From Geosiphon pyriformis (lineage: Eukaryota > Glomeromycota > Glomeromycetes > Archaeosporales > Geosiphonaceae), in the NCBI GenBank assembly GCA_016748015.1, contig JAAOMT010000675.1:632314-696313 (forward strand): 64,000 nt of DNA, written 5' to 3'. Every line of letters begins with the position of its first letter. Position 1 is the first letter of the stretch. The position numbers were made by a program, and so were the translations under genes. A model generated the notes under the pieces. The model was not told the origin of the DNA, searched no databases, and worked only from the letters and a program-made list of their open reading frames with translations. Below are positions 33,340 through 45,539 of the stretch, piece after piece.

Positions 33340-35200
33340 AAAGTGGCAACCATACCAAACACAACAACTTTAGAATATTACCAGTCAATTTACACTCACT
33401 GCAAACAAAGATTCAATATCCAAGACGAAATTAAAATTTACAAGAAATCACTATATTAATACATCAAAAACCACATCAACAATTATTTTTTTGGAAATTA
33501 CAACATTTCAGAAGTTAGAAACAACTTTTATAATAATCTATTGCACTATTTACAATTAGAAACTGAAGACCTTAACAATGAAACACTTGCCACCTACTTC
33601 TAAGAACTTAATTTTAACATTATTCAGTATTATAAAAAAAAATATCCAGTACAGTCTAAATACTCTCTTGACTTTGAATCAGAACCAAAAAATAGCAACA
33701 AAAAGCAAAAAAAGACACTTCAAGCTATTCATACAACTTACAACACACCAAAAACAACTGCCAAATACTTACAAACATTTGAACAAAAAACCAGTGTCAA
33801 ATTACCACTTTCTATTACACCATTTCTAATTTTACTTGCTTAATCACAAACACCAAATTCATCACTTATCCAATTCTCAAGACCAAAAGATTTCACTTTA
33901 CCAAAAAATCTTACTCAATAGCAGAAATCAATATCAACCAGCACCAATTTTCTTGATTACTTATAGAAAAATGAAAGTAATCATTCAGAGAACTTGGAAA
34001 GTAAAAAAACTAAATTAAAACAAGAAGAAACTACAGAAAACAAAGAAGAAATGACAACTGCTTATATTGCAAAGATTCCAGAATTTACAAAAAAAGATAA
34101 TAAAACCAGTCCATAAGAATGGCTGGATAAAGTTGAGAAAACAGAAAATGCCAATGGAAAGCAATTCTTTATTTCTTATAAGGAACTGTTGAAGAATGAT
34201 TTAAAAACTTAGAAACACCACTAAAAAATTGGCAAGCATTTAAAACTGCTTTTCTAGAACAGTTCACTGATAACAACACTTCTATTACTCTCCAAAATTG
34301 GTTCCAAAATATCAAACAAAAACCAAGTAAATTAGTTATGACCTACCTAAGGAAGTTCAACAAACTTCTTAGAAAGATTTACTAGTTAAAAACCAATAAA
34401 TACTATTCTGATGCCCAAATTTTAGATCAATTTATTACTAGATTAAAAGATAAACTCATAAAAAAAGTGCATCCACATTCATCTAAAAATTTGGCCACTG
34501 CTATCCAACATGTAAAGAATTATAAAATAGCTATGGAAGAAACTAATTACACAAAACTTGTAAATCTTGTCATTGAAGAAACCTGCTTAGCAGTTGAAAA
34601 AAAAATTGACCAACTTACAAAAAAGGTTGAAAACTATTTTACCAACCAATAACAGCAACAACAAATGCGAAAATATCAGCCACTAGAATGATAAAACCAA
34701 AACAACTACCCATTATTATCAAACAGCCAAAACCAAAGTTGTCACTATTGTGAGATTTTAGAACATTGGAAACGAGATTGCAGAAAGCTACAAAAAGACC
34801 AACAAAACAGGAGTAATTAATATTACTCTTCAACACAACAATCTTATTATCAGCTTTCACTACCAGCCTACTATTCTTTAAGATCCCAACAGCAAAAAAA
34901 TTACTATTAGCCTGCTTTACAGTAGCAATATCAACAACTTTTATCAATCCAACAGTATCAACAACCATCTACACAACAATATCAAATACCAGCCTAAAAA
35001 TTGGTTCAACAAAACCAATTTACATTTCAAAATCAATTTCAGAATAATAACAATAGAATCAACCCAAATAACCAGTTAGTTTTCCGAAATTCTGGTCAAC
35101 AAAGACCCAATCACTATCATACTCAACTCAGCTATCTCACAATACCTGAAAAATTGGATTTTCAATAAATTGCACTTTCTGAAGATGAAATTGCAACACT
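33340..35200 (+). pseudogene. H gag relic with CCHC knuckle
   Basis: Capsid and nucleocapsid precursor. The frame can be followed with stops: TAYIAKIPEFTKKDNKTSPQ then EWLDKVEKTENANG near 34055-34160, then a gag core with a frame change and a readable piece at 34467-34652 (HVKNYKIAMEETNYTKLVN, KKVENYFTNQ). After a Gln/Asn-rich stretch, the knuckle CHYCEILEHWKRDC (34740-34781) keeps all four CX2CX4HX4C ligands. An Asn/Gln/Tyr-rich low-complexity tail leads to protease. Stops are mostly TAA or TAG where Gln is expected. Confidence 0.75.
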
Positions 35201-35433
35201 AAGATCAAATCCTTCCAACAATACTATTCCACCAACACAAATTACTCAAAATGCCAACCTATCAGATATATTTCCATTTGAATTTAAAGCCAATAAATCA
35301 CCATTTTTGCTTAGCAATGCAGCAATCAATAAACAAAAAGCAATTACTGCTATGTATACTAAAGTTGAAATAAAAGAAAAACAAATCTGCTTGATTCTAG
35401 ACAATAGATTAACTGAAAGCATTATTACCTATT
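35201..35433 (+). pseudogene. H protease start, cut by G3
   Basis: Reads SDIFPFEFKANKSPFLLSNA, then ITAMYTKVEIKEKQICLILD followed by NRLTESIITYY. LILDSG has become LILDNR. The reading stops where the G3 LTR begins at 35434; the rest of the protease is missing on the far side (45834), where the sequence resumes well downstream in the linker. Confidence 0.75.
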
Positions 35434-36260
35434 ATTACAAGTGATTATTTGAGGTTTCAAAGCAAATAACAAACCTGTAACTTGGTGCTCAATTAATATA
35501 CTGATGTTGGTTTCTGATGATTTTGGTTATCTGAAGGTTTGGTTGAGTTCTTTGTATAATAGACAGAAATTTAACTAATAGTTTTATCCATAGCTTCCTG
35601 AAACCGCAGTTTTGTCAATTTTTTTTTTAGTGTAATGGCTGGTAATCCTTCTGGTAAGATATCCTCAATTTTAAGTGTTTACTCTTATTCCTGGGTTTTT
35701 TACCAGTGCTATATCCTGATGTCAGTACCTTCATGTGTAAATTTTTTTAATCAAGTTAACAAAACAACAAAGAAAATAAAGCAAAAAAAAATAAAGAAAT
35801 AAGCCAAGGCAATTTACACATTAGTATTCCATCAATAGCTGTGATCAAGAGCTATTGTTCCAGTATGATTAAGTATCAATTATTATCAACATAAAATGTT
35901 GATAGTGAAAAATAGATTAAGATAGTGAATAATTATTTATTGATATTTGTGATATGGAAAATTGCTTAGATCAAATCTAAACTAAAAAATCTGTCTTTTT
36001 TTTTCTAATACTACTGCTATATATACCTAATTTATGTTCTATGAGATCACTTACATTTTTAAGTGATGTGCTATGATTTTTTGAACAATGCTTACATTGC
36101 TAAGCAATGTGCCCTAATTTTCTAATATTGCTTTACATTGTTGAGCAATGTGCTGTAATTTTTAATATTGCTCCATATTGCTGAGCAATGTGCTTATGTG
36201 TTAACTACTACTCTCTTATTGGTCTACTATTTTCTATATCTGTTTTCTTTATAAGTAACA
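35434..36260 (-). repeat. G3 3' LTR (type 2)
   Basis: Read on the minus strand it starts TGTTACTTATAAAG (36260) and ends AATCACTTGTAAT (35434). A purine-rich run (AATATTAAAAAGAGAAGATAA) lies just upstream at 36261-36281. The U3 holds a 40-bp tandem repeat. Confidence 0.85.
36045..36198. repeat. 40-bp tandem repeat in the G3 LTR U3, about 4 units
   Basis: Units start near 36045, 36084, 36124 and 36164, each with a core like TACATTGCTAAGCAATGTGC followed by a T-rich tail. The core is an imperfect inverted repeat. Two or more units also occur in the type-2 LTR at 26700-26775, but not in the G4 LTRs. Confidence 0.8.
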
Positions 36261-36299
36261 TTATCTTCTCTTTTTAATATTGAGCTCTGTTGAAATTCT

Positions 36300-38800
36300 C
36301 ATTTTGAATTATGTCAAATATTTCTTTTTTAAGTAGCATCTGTTCTACTCTGCTTTTTATTTCTTCAATTTGTGAGTTGTTCATTCATTCCTATTGGTTA
36401 ATGATTATTGTTTCCATGTTAGAGTATAACAATATTTTTGGGTAGTTTTGAAATATAGTATGTAGTCAATAAATAGTTCTGATGTGTAGTGTCAAATTTG
36501 TTTTCTTTCCAATAATGTCTTCAATGTTCTGAATTATCTCTTAATTGAAAATTCTCTTGAATTTGTTCAGATATAATTTCTGAATATTTATTTTTCATCC
36601 CAATTGATAGTAGCAGTATGGTATTAAAAGTTGGTCTATCCATTGGTTTCAATTTTTTTTCATCAGTTCTTCTGTTGGAATGATAATAGTTATCTTTTCA
36701 AAAGTGTTCTTTACTTTCTCTACTATTTTATCTGACCAGTTTATTGATTGTTTCTGTAGTTGCTAGTATAGTGTACTTTTCCCTTTTTGTTTGGTGTTTT
36801 GATAACAAATTGTTTGGTTGTTAATGATAATTTCCATGTTTACTTGCTGTTGACTTAAAGCCTAAAACAATTGTTGAGCTAAAGTGTGAATATGGTCTGG
36901 TATTTCCATTTTTTTTTGTTGCTTTTGTTCTGTATACTGTGTTTTTATATATGCTTTTAGTTGTTTAATTTGACGTGTTTGGTTTGATAACTATAAATAA
37001 TTCCAGATCTTGTAGAATCTCATTTGGTTGAACTAGTATTCTCTGTGCTTCCAGTTGTGGAATATTATTAGTGGATGCTGATAGTATGCTTTGATATAGT
37101 TTTAGTTAATCTCCATATGCTGCTTTGGTTAAAATTTTGTTGTTCAATTTTAATTTATAAGCTTTATTTTCTAGAATTTTTTTTACATGAAATGGTTTGT
37201 CTTATTTGGAGTCAAATTTTCCACTCCATTGTTTTTTTGTTTTGGTATGATGTAAAAATACTTTGTTTCCAATTCTGAATTTGACTGGTTTATCTAATAA
37301 TTGGTTATTGTATCTTTCTTTTTGTTTTTTTTGTGACTTTTGAATGTTATCAGCTGCTTTTTATTATTTGTTTTCTAGTGTTTCTATTAAGTTATATGTT
37401 CTTTTTAACAATGTTTTTTGAAAATTTTCTTCTGTTATTGGTTCTGTTGGATATGTTTTGACTTTTATTTCAACTGATAATGTTGCTGTTCTACCATATA
37501 CTAATTCAAATGATGTTGTTTGTGTAGTATCTTGCTTCATTGTTCAGTAAGCAAATAATATTGATAATATAAACAAATCCCATTTATCCTGGTTTTTTTT
37601 GGTTAATTTTGGGCTTTACACAATGTTCTGTTGAATCTTTTAACTAACTCATTTGTTTGTAAATGGTATAGTGATAATAATGGTTTTTTTATTCCAAATT
37701 TTTGACTTAATTTTGTCAGTGTTCTATTTACAAAGTGAGTTCCTTAATTTGATAATAGTTTTTTTAAACATCTATGTTGACAAATCAAATCTTAATAAAT
37801 GAATTCAGTAATGAATTCTGCATCTGCTTTTTGAATGGCTTTTGCTTCTGGCTATTTAGTGAAATAATTCATGACTACTGCAATATATTTGTTGCCTCTG
37901 CTGGTGATTGTTAGTGGTCCGACTAAGTCAATTCTAATATGATCAAATGATTGTTTTACTTTAATTGGTCTTAATGGTTCACTGGGTTTTGTTCCTTCTC
38001 TTTTCTAATAAGCATCACAATTTTGAACATATTGGATGATATTTGAATACATAACTGGGAAATAGTATTTTTTCCTGGTTCTTTCTATGGTTGCTTCTTT
38101 ATGAAAATGTCCTGCTGTTAGATTTGAGTGCATATTGAATAATATTGTTTCTTTTTCTGGTTCCATAATTACTCTGGTTAGTTGATCTGGATTTTTTTTG
38201 TTCTTCTAGTAAAGTATATTTTGATGGTTGATAAAATATTTTGATTGCTGTTTTATGTTGTTTTGTTCCTTTTGAGATAATTTCTCCTTGAACAATTGGA
38301 TATTTATATAATATTAGAGTTGTTGGTATTTTTGTATATTTATCTTTTTGTTATATTTTTGGGTTAAAATGTTTTTAGATTTGTCTCATTTATAACAAGC
38401 CATCAGCATTTCCATTTTTTTTTCTTTTTTTGTAATGTACTGTATAATTAAATAATAAAAGCTCTATTTTCTATCTTGCATAATGATTGTTTTCAAATTT
38501 TTGCTTCTAGATTAAAGTCAATCTTTTATGATCAGTGTATATGTCAAACTTTTAACTCAAGTATTCTTTCCATTTTATAACAGCCCAATAGATAGCTAAG
38601 TGTTCTAGTGTTAGAGTTTTATAATTCTTTTCAGCTGGACTTAAGCTTCTATTGGTGTAAGCTATTGGGTGTTTTTATTCATCCAGCTCTTTTTGAGATA
38701 GTACTGCTCCCAATGCTTGATCTAACACATCTGTTGTAATTATGAATGGCTTACTATAATCTGAATAGATCAATACTGGTGCTTAAATAAGTTTTCTTCT
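36300..38800 (-). pseudogene. G3 RNase H, integrase and C-terminal extension relic
   Basis: RNase H (about 38770-38420) keeps its acidic residues: TTDVLDQALGAVL, LTLEHLAIYWAVIK, YTDHKRL and GNADG. Integrase (about 38300-36950): HHCC remnant with CDAY for CxxC, IDLVGPLTITS (Asp kept), LLSN-stop/Q-GTHFVN (Asp to Asn) and ELVKRFNRTL (Glu to Lys). A C-terminal extension runs to about 36300 and ends next to the polypurine tract (EEIKSRVEQMLLKKEIF). RNase H might fold, but integrase is dead. Confidence 0.75.
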
Positions 38801-38833
38801 TAATATATTAAACACTTTTTGCTGTATTTCTGT

Positions 38834-40105
38834 CTATTCATATTTGGTGTTTTTTGTTTGGAGCTGATATAATGGCTGTGCTATTTTGGAAAAGTCTTTG
38901 ATAAAGTAGCAATAATATCTAGCAAATTCCAAAAATGCTTTTAATTCTGTAAGATTATTTGGTACTGGAAAGTTCTTAACAATCTTAATCTTATCTGGAT
39001 CTGTTTTAATACCATCTTTGTTCACAACATATTCTAAAAACTTGAGTTTTGTTTTGCTAAAGAAGCATTTGTTTGTATTTAATTTCAATCCTGCTCATCT
39101 GAGTTTTTCAAATACTTGTTGGAGATGATGCAGATGATCATCAAATGTTTTTGAGAACACATTGGTGTCATTTAAGTATACAACTACTGATTTCCATAGC
39201 AGTCTAGTATAGACAATTTTTATAAGTCATTGAAATATGACAGAAGCATTCATTAAGCCAAATGACATAACTTCAAATTTGAAATTTCCTTCTTATGTTG
39301 TAAAAGCCATTTTCTCTTTATCTTCCAGTTTTATGGCTACTTGCCAGTAACTACTGTCTAAGTCTAAAATTGAGAACCATTTCTTTCCTCTAAAAGCATT
39401 AAAAAGTTCTTGGATCTTTGGAATTGGGTAGCTATCTCTTTTTGTTACTCTATTCAGTTTCCAGTAATCTACACAAAAGCAGATCTTTCTATTTTTCTTA
39501 TGGACTAGTACTACTGGTAATGACCATGGACTCATTAATGGCTGAATTAGCCCATTGTCAAGCATTTAATTGATTTCTTAACAAATAATCTTATGGCTGG
39601 CTAATGGTATTCTATATGCTCTTTGTTTGATTGACATTGTATCTCCCATCTTAATCTGATGTTGAATAATGTCAGTTCTGCCAAATTTGTTCTCACTGGC
39701 AAAGATATTGTTGAAATTGTTAAGCAATATTTTCAGCTGTATATATTGTAATGAATCTAGATTTCTCAAGTTCATTTGTTTCAATTGTTTTGGTTGGAGC
39801 AGATAACATTCTTCTTGTCTGTATATTGTTTAAGATGTGATGTCAACATATTCACACAGTTGTGAAAAATCTGAAATGGAGTTTGGTGATTGTTTTTCAA
39901 TTTCAGTGGTTAAATATCCAATGATGGTTCTTTCTGGTATCTTAATGGTATTTCTTGTATTGTTGTAAATAAGAATTTTGATGTGACTGTGGTTCTTGGC
40001 TGGTATGTATAGATTGACTAATCTAATTTCTTCTGATTCACAAAGTGTTGTTTCTGTCTCAAAAATCTGTATTTGATCCTTTATTTTCCTCTCTATAACT
40101 AACAT
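38834..40105 (-). pseudogene. G3 pre-RT domain and reverse transcriptase relic
   Basis: One frame with stops from 40438 down to 38834. Pre-RT beta-rich segment 40105-39830 (LVNLYIPAKNHSHIKILIYN). RT fingers at 39784-39578 (FGRTDIIQHQIKMGDTMSIK) and palm at 39565-39293 (KICFCVDYWKLNRVTKRDSY, FSILDLDSSYWQVAIK). The catalytic block near 39182-39168 reads VYLNDTN, YLDD with its first Asp changed to Asn. The end of the palm and the thumb are at 39088-38834 (KLNTNKCFFSKTKLKFLEYV, NNLTELKAFLEFARYYCYFI). Confidence 0.82.
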
Positions 40106-40108
40106 ATA

Positions 40109-41619
40109 CTAGTTATATAGTGGAATGAAAATTGATTGACAAGTAGAGATAATTTTTCCCTTGTCAGCAATTTTTTTTTCTGTTATATTAACTGGTACAT
40201 TTATTCTACTCATTGATCTGAATTTTTGTATTCCTCTAACTGTAATCTTTAATTTTTTTTTGTTTTCCACTAATATTAATTGAGCTATTTTAATCAGAGG
40301 CAGAAATATTGCTTGTGCTATTTTTTTATTTAGCTCTATAATATAGGCCTTTTTTGAATTATTTTGTAGCATAATAATAATATTTCTTACATACTCCGCA
40401 TTAATTATTTTTCCTCTAATATTGATTCCTTTTTTCATTAAACTACTTCTGGATGCTGTTACCAGAGGTTTTTGGTTTCTTTTCTTGAATGTTGTTAATG
40501 TTAATTTTGTTGTAAATTTACATTTCCAGAAAGTAGTTGAACCTCCAGTAACTGAATTTTTATCTTCAAATTATTTCCTATAATTTGAACTGCTGGGCTT
40601 ATAAGTGGAATGACCAATTTCTTGCCAGTTACTTTATGTAGTTACGTTGTAGTAAACATCAACTCTTTCCCAAGAATTGCTCGTTTGGAAGCTCACTAAA
40701 AATATGTGTAGTTACTTTGCTGTGAAAGTCAACTCTTCTACAGGAATCTCGTCTGTAGGCTACTCTAATGATTGCAATAAGAAAAGAAAAATAAAAATAA
40801 AAGAAATGTAAAAGAAATCGGATTTTATCAAGAGAAATGTTTTTGATCCAGGCCTGGAGTCACTAACAGTTTACTGAAATTGGTAGCTAATCAATTTCAA
40901 AACGTTAGTTGAGTTTTGGGGATTTTCCAAGTGTAATAATTAAAGAATTTGGTTTTTTGAATTATTTGATATTTATTTCTTTTGTGTGTATAGGAATGGT
41001 TTTAAGTGATAAATCTAAAGTAAGATATATTTTCTCGAAGAGAGAAGCTCTTCTTTTATACAACTTGTCGTAACACTATTCTATGAACTTGAACTTTGCT
41101 ATTTTCTACAATTTCGCTGAACTAAAGATACATTTCGGCAAACTACAAGTTATTTCTGCAAACTATTAGATATTTTGGTAAACTATCAATTATTTCAGCG
41201 AATTTCTACAAATTTTGGCAAACTTTTGAATATTACATAGTTCGGGGTATTACATGATTTGATCATTGTAATTAGGTTACATTTGTGTTGTGTACAAATT
41301 GGATTATTAATTAAATGATAATTTTGGACATTTTGCTAATGTAATAAGTGATAATTTAAAACGATAATATGCTAATTAATAATAGGATTTATAAGATAAT
41401 TTCATGCTAAATAATATCTCTAATTTCATCTGGTGACAATGCTAACTGAACTATTGTTGTTGCTAGAATTTCTATAGCTACTTTTAGATCAATGCATATG
41501 TATAAATGTGGTTTTAATTTGATGGCATCTTTTTCTGGATACTTCAGATCAAACTCTGCATCAGTATTATGCACATGTTCTGGCATAATATCTTCATTAT
41601 TATTACTAAACCATTTCAA
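40109..41619 (-). pseudogene. G3 dUTPase domain, split by a solo LTR
   Basis: Trimeric-type dUTPase: motif 1 VHNTDAEFDLKY, motif 2 LA/SRSSLMKKGI (the slash marks the LTR), motif 3 GKIINAEYVRNI, motif 4 NKKIAQAIFLPLI and motif 5 RGIQKFRSMSR. Removing 40458-41438 and one 5-bp duplication restores the frame exactly (195 bases, 65 codons, between 41619 and 40438). The Asp of motif 3 has become Asn and several Gly are Glu, Lys or Arg. The domain would hydrolyse dUTP to dUMP, protecting cDNA from uracil. Confidence 0.85.
40458..41438 (-). mobile_element. Type-1 solo LTR inside the G3 dUTPase
   Basis: A 981-bp insertion. On the minus strand it starts TGTCACCAGATGAAATTAG (41438) and ends CCTCTGGTAAC (40458). 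It is flanked by perfect 5-bp duplications: ATGCT at 40453-40457 and 41439-41443 on the plus strand. It matches the H LTRs and contains no gene. It is visibly less AT-rich and keeps more CpG than the H LTRs, so it is a younger insertion of the same family. Confidence 0.93.
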
Positions 41620-41706
41620 TTTCTGCTCCTTGATAAGATCAGAGAATGTAATATATTGTTTGGGGTTTGAATTGGAGTTTGAATTATTGTTGTTTTCATT
41701 GTCATT

Positions 41707-42615
41707 TTAAATAGAACTGGAACTGTTGTTTTCATCATTGTCATTGTCAGAGTTTGAATTGGGATTGAAAATTGATTCCAATTCTAATGTGCAGCTGCTG
41801 ATTGGTTTTTTCTCTTCTGGGATTGTGTAGATTATATATGGTGGTAGATTGTAAATGAGATCACACTTATTACAATATTGAAAGTCATATGAGATCAAAC
41901 AGTAGTCGCATAATTGGGTATTTATTTCTTCCAACTGTTGTTCTTGTTCTTTTCAAGTGGGTGCTAATTCTTGATAGTGCTTGTGGAATTGTTCTGGGTC
42001 CATAAGCTCTAGGATAATATCTGAGTTTGGGTCTCAGTCAAGTTTTATGGGTTCTGGTGGGTTGTTTTTGATTATTCTTATTTCTTCTGGTAATGCTCCT
42101 TCAATTTTGGCAAGTGTCATTCACCAAATTTTGTTATCATTATGTGGACAACCATCCAAATGTTTTATTGCTCTTCTTCAGGTGGCTTTTATAAGAGTTT
42201 TTTTTCTTACCCAGTTACTAATTAGAATTGTGTATTGACATGATTTGTCACAGATTCCTTCTTGTCCAGAAATATTGTTTCATATTCCTTCATCTAATAG
42301 TGTTTTTCCACAAGTGAAACAAAGTTCATTGTCCTATTTTTCTTGCCTCTTTGGTCTTCTAAAGTGTTCTAAGACACATAGATGGCAGTAGAATTTGGTT
42401 GCCATAGAGTATTCTTTATTATCATCACAGCATGCACTTATTAATGACAATTTTTTGCCACAATTGATACATACTAGTTTTGGTTGACAATAGTTAAATA
42501 GTAGTGGTAGAGTATAGGTGTATGAAATATAAGTGGCAGTAATAGTTGGTGTTGGCTCTTTTTCCTTCTCTTTTTCCTTTTCTTTGTTATTTCCTTCCCA
42601 CTTCCAAGTTGGCAT
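41707..42615 (-). pseudogene. G3 cysteine-rich region: three paired zinc ribbons
   Basis: Between protease and dUTPase lie three pairs of short Cys motifs: CINC with CHLC (about 42480-42380), CFTC with CDKSC (about 42320-42240), and CDYC with CNKC (41910-41860). Between pairs 2 and 3 is a conserved segment including TLAKIEGALPEEIRIIKNNP and MDPEQFHKHYQELAPT. After pair 3 comes an Asn/Asp/Ser-rich acidic linker. Each pair could bind one zinc ion as a ribbon or knuckle. The role is unknown: nucleic acid binding or a protein contact are both possible. G4 has the same region; H keeps a damaged third pair. Confidence 0.75.
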
Positions 42616-42949
42616 TAGCTCAGTACTATCATCGTCAATTTACCATGTTTGGTCAATATTTTTGGTAAGTTCCTCTTTTTTTTTCCCTTTTCCATTGTTG
42701 TTCCAGAATAGTATTAATGGTAGTTTGTTGTGATTGGTGTCAACTCATGAGACTTGGTAGGCTTTCCAAATAGGTTTTTCTTTTTTTTTTCAAGTTCTAT
42801 TAGTGGTGTGATTGTCATGTTTATTTAAAAATGTCTGCATGTGGCTGGTACATGTGTGTGCTGACCATTTATACTGAATTGGAGCTCTTACATGGTCTAA
42901 TTAAGCATGGCATTGGTTTTGGACAACCAATTATTGCCAACTAGTACTT

Positions 42950-43442
42950 GGTATTACATCATTTCCATTATTAAGACTTTAATAGGAGTGATGATACTGT
43001 TGATTTTGATGGGTAAGTTATTTATTTTACCAATTGGGGTCTTGATGGCTCTATCAGCTGTAATTATCCTTATGCTGGCAGTTCGATCAATTTGACAACC
43101 TAATTGGTTTATGAGTTGTTATGTAATAATGTTGCCTATTAAACCACTATTTAGGATCAGTTTTATGGCTTGACCATTGATTTTAGCATTAGTGTACATG
43201 ATAGTAATAGGTTTTTCTTTGAGTACAGCTCTACTGAACAATAGTGTTTGTGATGGTTCCTCGAATTCAAATGAGAAAATTACTGCTAGCAATTCATTAT
43301 TGGTTATGGTGGCTGAAAGTATATTGCTGATAAGTAATTTGTTTTGGTTGAGTTCCCAGTTGTTGGATAAAATGTTTTCTGGAATAACCAGGAGACTTAA
43401 ATAGTATTGGAAATTTGGGTTTTGGACATATTTAGTTTCCAA
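42950..43442 (-). pseudogene. G3 protease relic (active site NSG)
   Basis: Reads FSFEFEEPSQTLLFSRAVLK, ITIMYTNAKINGQAIKLILN then SGLIGNIIT, so the catalytic DSG is NSG. It is followed by the same downstream region as G4. The protease should release Gag, dUTPase, RT and integrase from the polyprotein. Confidence 0.78.
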
Positions 43443-43799
43443 ATTCTAAAAGCATGTTCTTGATTGTTGGGTGAAAGAATTGGGAATCAGTTGATAGACA
43501 ACCATTGCCAATCTCTAGTTTTGTTCTGTCATTCTTAGCCTTTGTATTCCAGTTTGAGATAAGTTTTGTGGCAGTGTTTGAATTGTTTGGGGCTGATATA
43601 TTACTTGTGGCTACAGCTAATAAATGATAGGATTTGTTGGCTAATAAATTAGAGCTTGATATACTGGTGGTTGATAAATTGGCTGTTGTATTATTTAGGT
43701 ATAATGAGATGAGTATTGATCCTGATTTGGATATTGATTTGAAAGTTGAAACCTGCAATTGGGGTTTTGATATTGATTTTCCAATCATGAATTCTTATT

Positions 43800-45476
43800 A
43801 TAAGAACAGCAGTCAATTTTCAAATGGTCTTGTTTATCACAATTGTGGTAGACACGCATCTCTTGCTGTTATGACTGATTGGATAATGATAAAGAACATG
43901 TCTAATTTTAGGAGTAATTCATGTTTCCAGAATTATTATGTTGTTGAAGTGGCTAATAAATTGCGTGATTGTTAGCTAAGTATCCTTCTAATTTCTGATT
44001 AATTGAATTATTGAGTTGTTTCAATTTGGAATTTAGTTTAGATGATCTATTTATCACTAGATTGACAGCTTGAATGTGGTTAGCTTCAAGTTCTGTAAAT
44101 TAAAAATCCCATGCATTGATAACTGCATCTTGGAGAGTTTGTAAATACATTGAACATACACATTAGAGGATGCTACTGCACAGTCCATAGATGAACTGGT
44201 TTAGAATCTGTGGTGCTGTAAAATAATTCACATTAATTGCTTGTATTTGGTGCAAATTCCTATGGAAGTGTCCTAAATAAGTAGTGACTGCTTCAGTTTT
44301 TCTTTGTTTGATGGTAGTAAAGGTATTGGCTAAGTAATTAATACTGTTATTGTTGCTAAAATATCTCAAGAACTTAAGCTTAAATGTATTGAAGTCTTGA
44401 GGTTTGTTGACCAAGCTCTAATACCAAGAGTTGGCAGTATTTTGGAGGAAGTATAGAATGGCTTGCATGGCTCATGTATCATTTTATCTATTGGCTGTAA
44501 TGGCTTTTTCCACATTGTTCAACCATACTTAGATGTCATCTTTTTTGTCTGTAAATTTTTTGAGTTTTACTATTGGGGCATAGGCCATTGAATCCAAGTT
44601 TGGTTGTTGTAGTTATTGAAGAAATAATTGCTGAGGTGGTATTAGCAGCTGTTGAAGTTGTTTAGCAATTAAATTAATTGGTTGCTGATTGATAACAATT
44701 TCTGGAGGTAAGTTTTGTTGATTAATTAACTTGGGATTTGGATTGTTCTGAGTTTGCTGGGTTTGAATATTTGGAGTTTCAACTTCCAAATTTTCTGCAA
44801 TCAGATTTTGGTAATTAAATTCTTGATCTTCTTCTTTCTCTTCTTTTGATGCCATTATTTCCCAAAGACTTGTGGTTCTGAAATCTAGTTGAGGTGGTGG
44901 TGATCAGAATTTTGATGATGTTGGCAATTGTGATTTGAATCTTTCAAAATAATTGCTGTACATTTCCAATAATTCTGTTTTCTTTTGTTTACTTTGAAAT
45001 AGAAGTCATCCAAATGTTAATGTCATGTTTGATATGGATGCACCTGCTGATGCAATATTGTATGATGGATATAGTAGAGATTCAATTTTTTGTTTCTTTC
45101 ATATTGGTAATTGTATTCCTTTTGGAGTTACTGTTAATGTTTGTAACTTTTTTTTTCTCTTATCTGCATAGGTAATGGGAAATTGTTGTTAAGTGTATCT
45201 TTCAATTTTTTGATTAATATCTCTAATAATTGATGCAAAACTATAATTTCATGGTAAGCTGGTATATTAGATTAATTCTGTATAGAAATATTCTCTTGTT
45301 AATTCAATGTTAACTGGTCTTCCCAGAAAATCTGTAATTTTTTCATTGATGTAAAAGTTGAAGGCTAATTCTGCTGGATAATGGTTGTTGATTAAGCCCA
45401 ATTGTTGGCTGTACTGTTGAAATAAGGATTTAGCAAATCCTAAATAGTTTGTTCCTATTATTTCTAATTCTGCCAC
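43800..45476 (-). pseudogene. G3 gag relic
   Basis: It starts at MAELEIIGTNYLGFAKSLFQ, homologous to the G4 gag start at 51203. Other pieces are 44855-44613 (Gln/Asn/Pro-rich) and 44414-44163 (DFNTFKLKFLRYFSNNNSIN, TEAVTTYLGHFHRNLHQI), the capsid core. The zinc knuckle near 43880-43840 reads VYHNCDKQDHLKIDC, with the first Cys changed to Tyr. The product would form the particle shell and bind RNA. Confidence 0.78.
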
Positions 45477-45539
45477 TTTTGGATGATTGTTGTTGGTGCT
45501 GATTCTCTGTAAAATTATACCTTACAGAAAGCACCAAAT

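Noticed and set aside
37075-37278. 67-aa plus-strand open frame rich in Leu, Phe and Cys (membrane-like)
   Set aside because: It is antisense to the G3 integrase region; its hydrophobic look comes from reading AT-rich coding DNA backwards.
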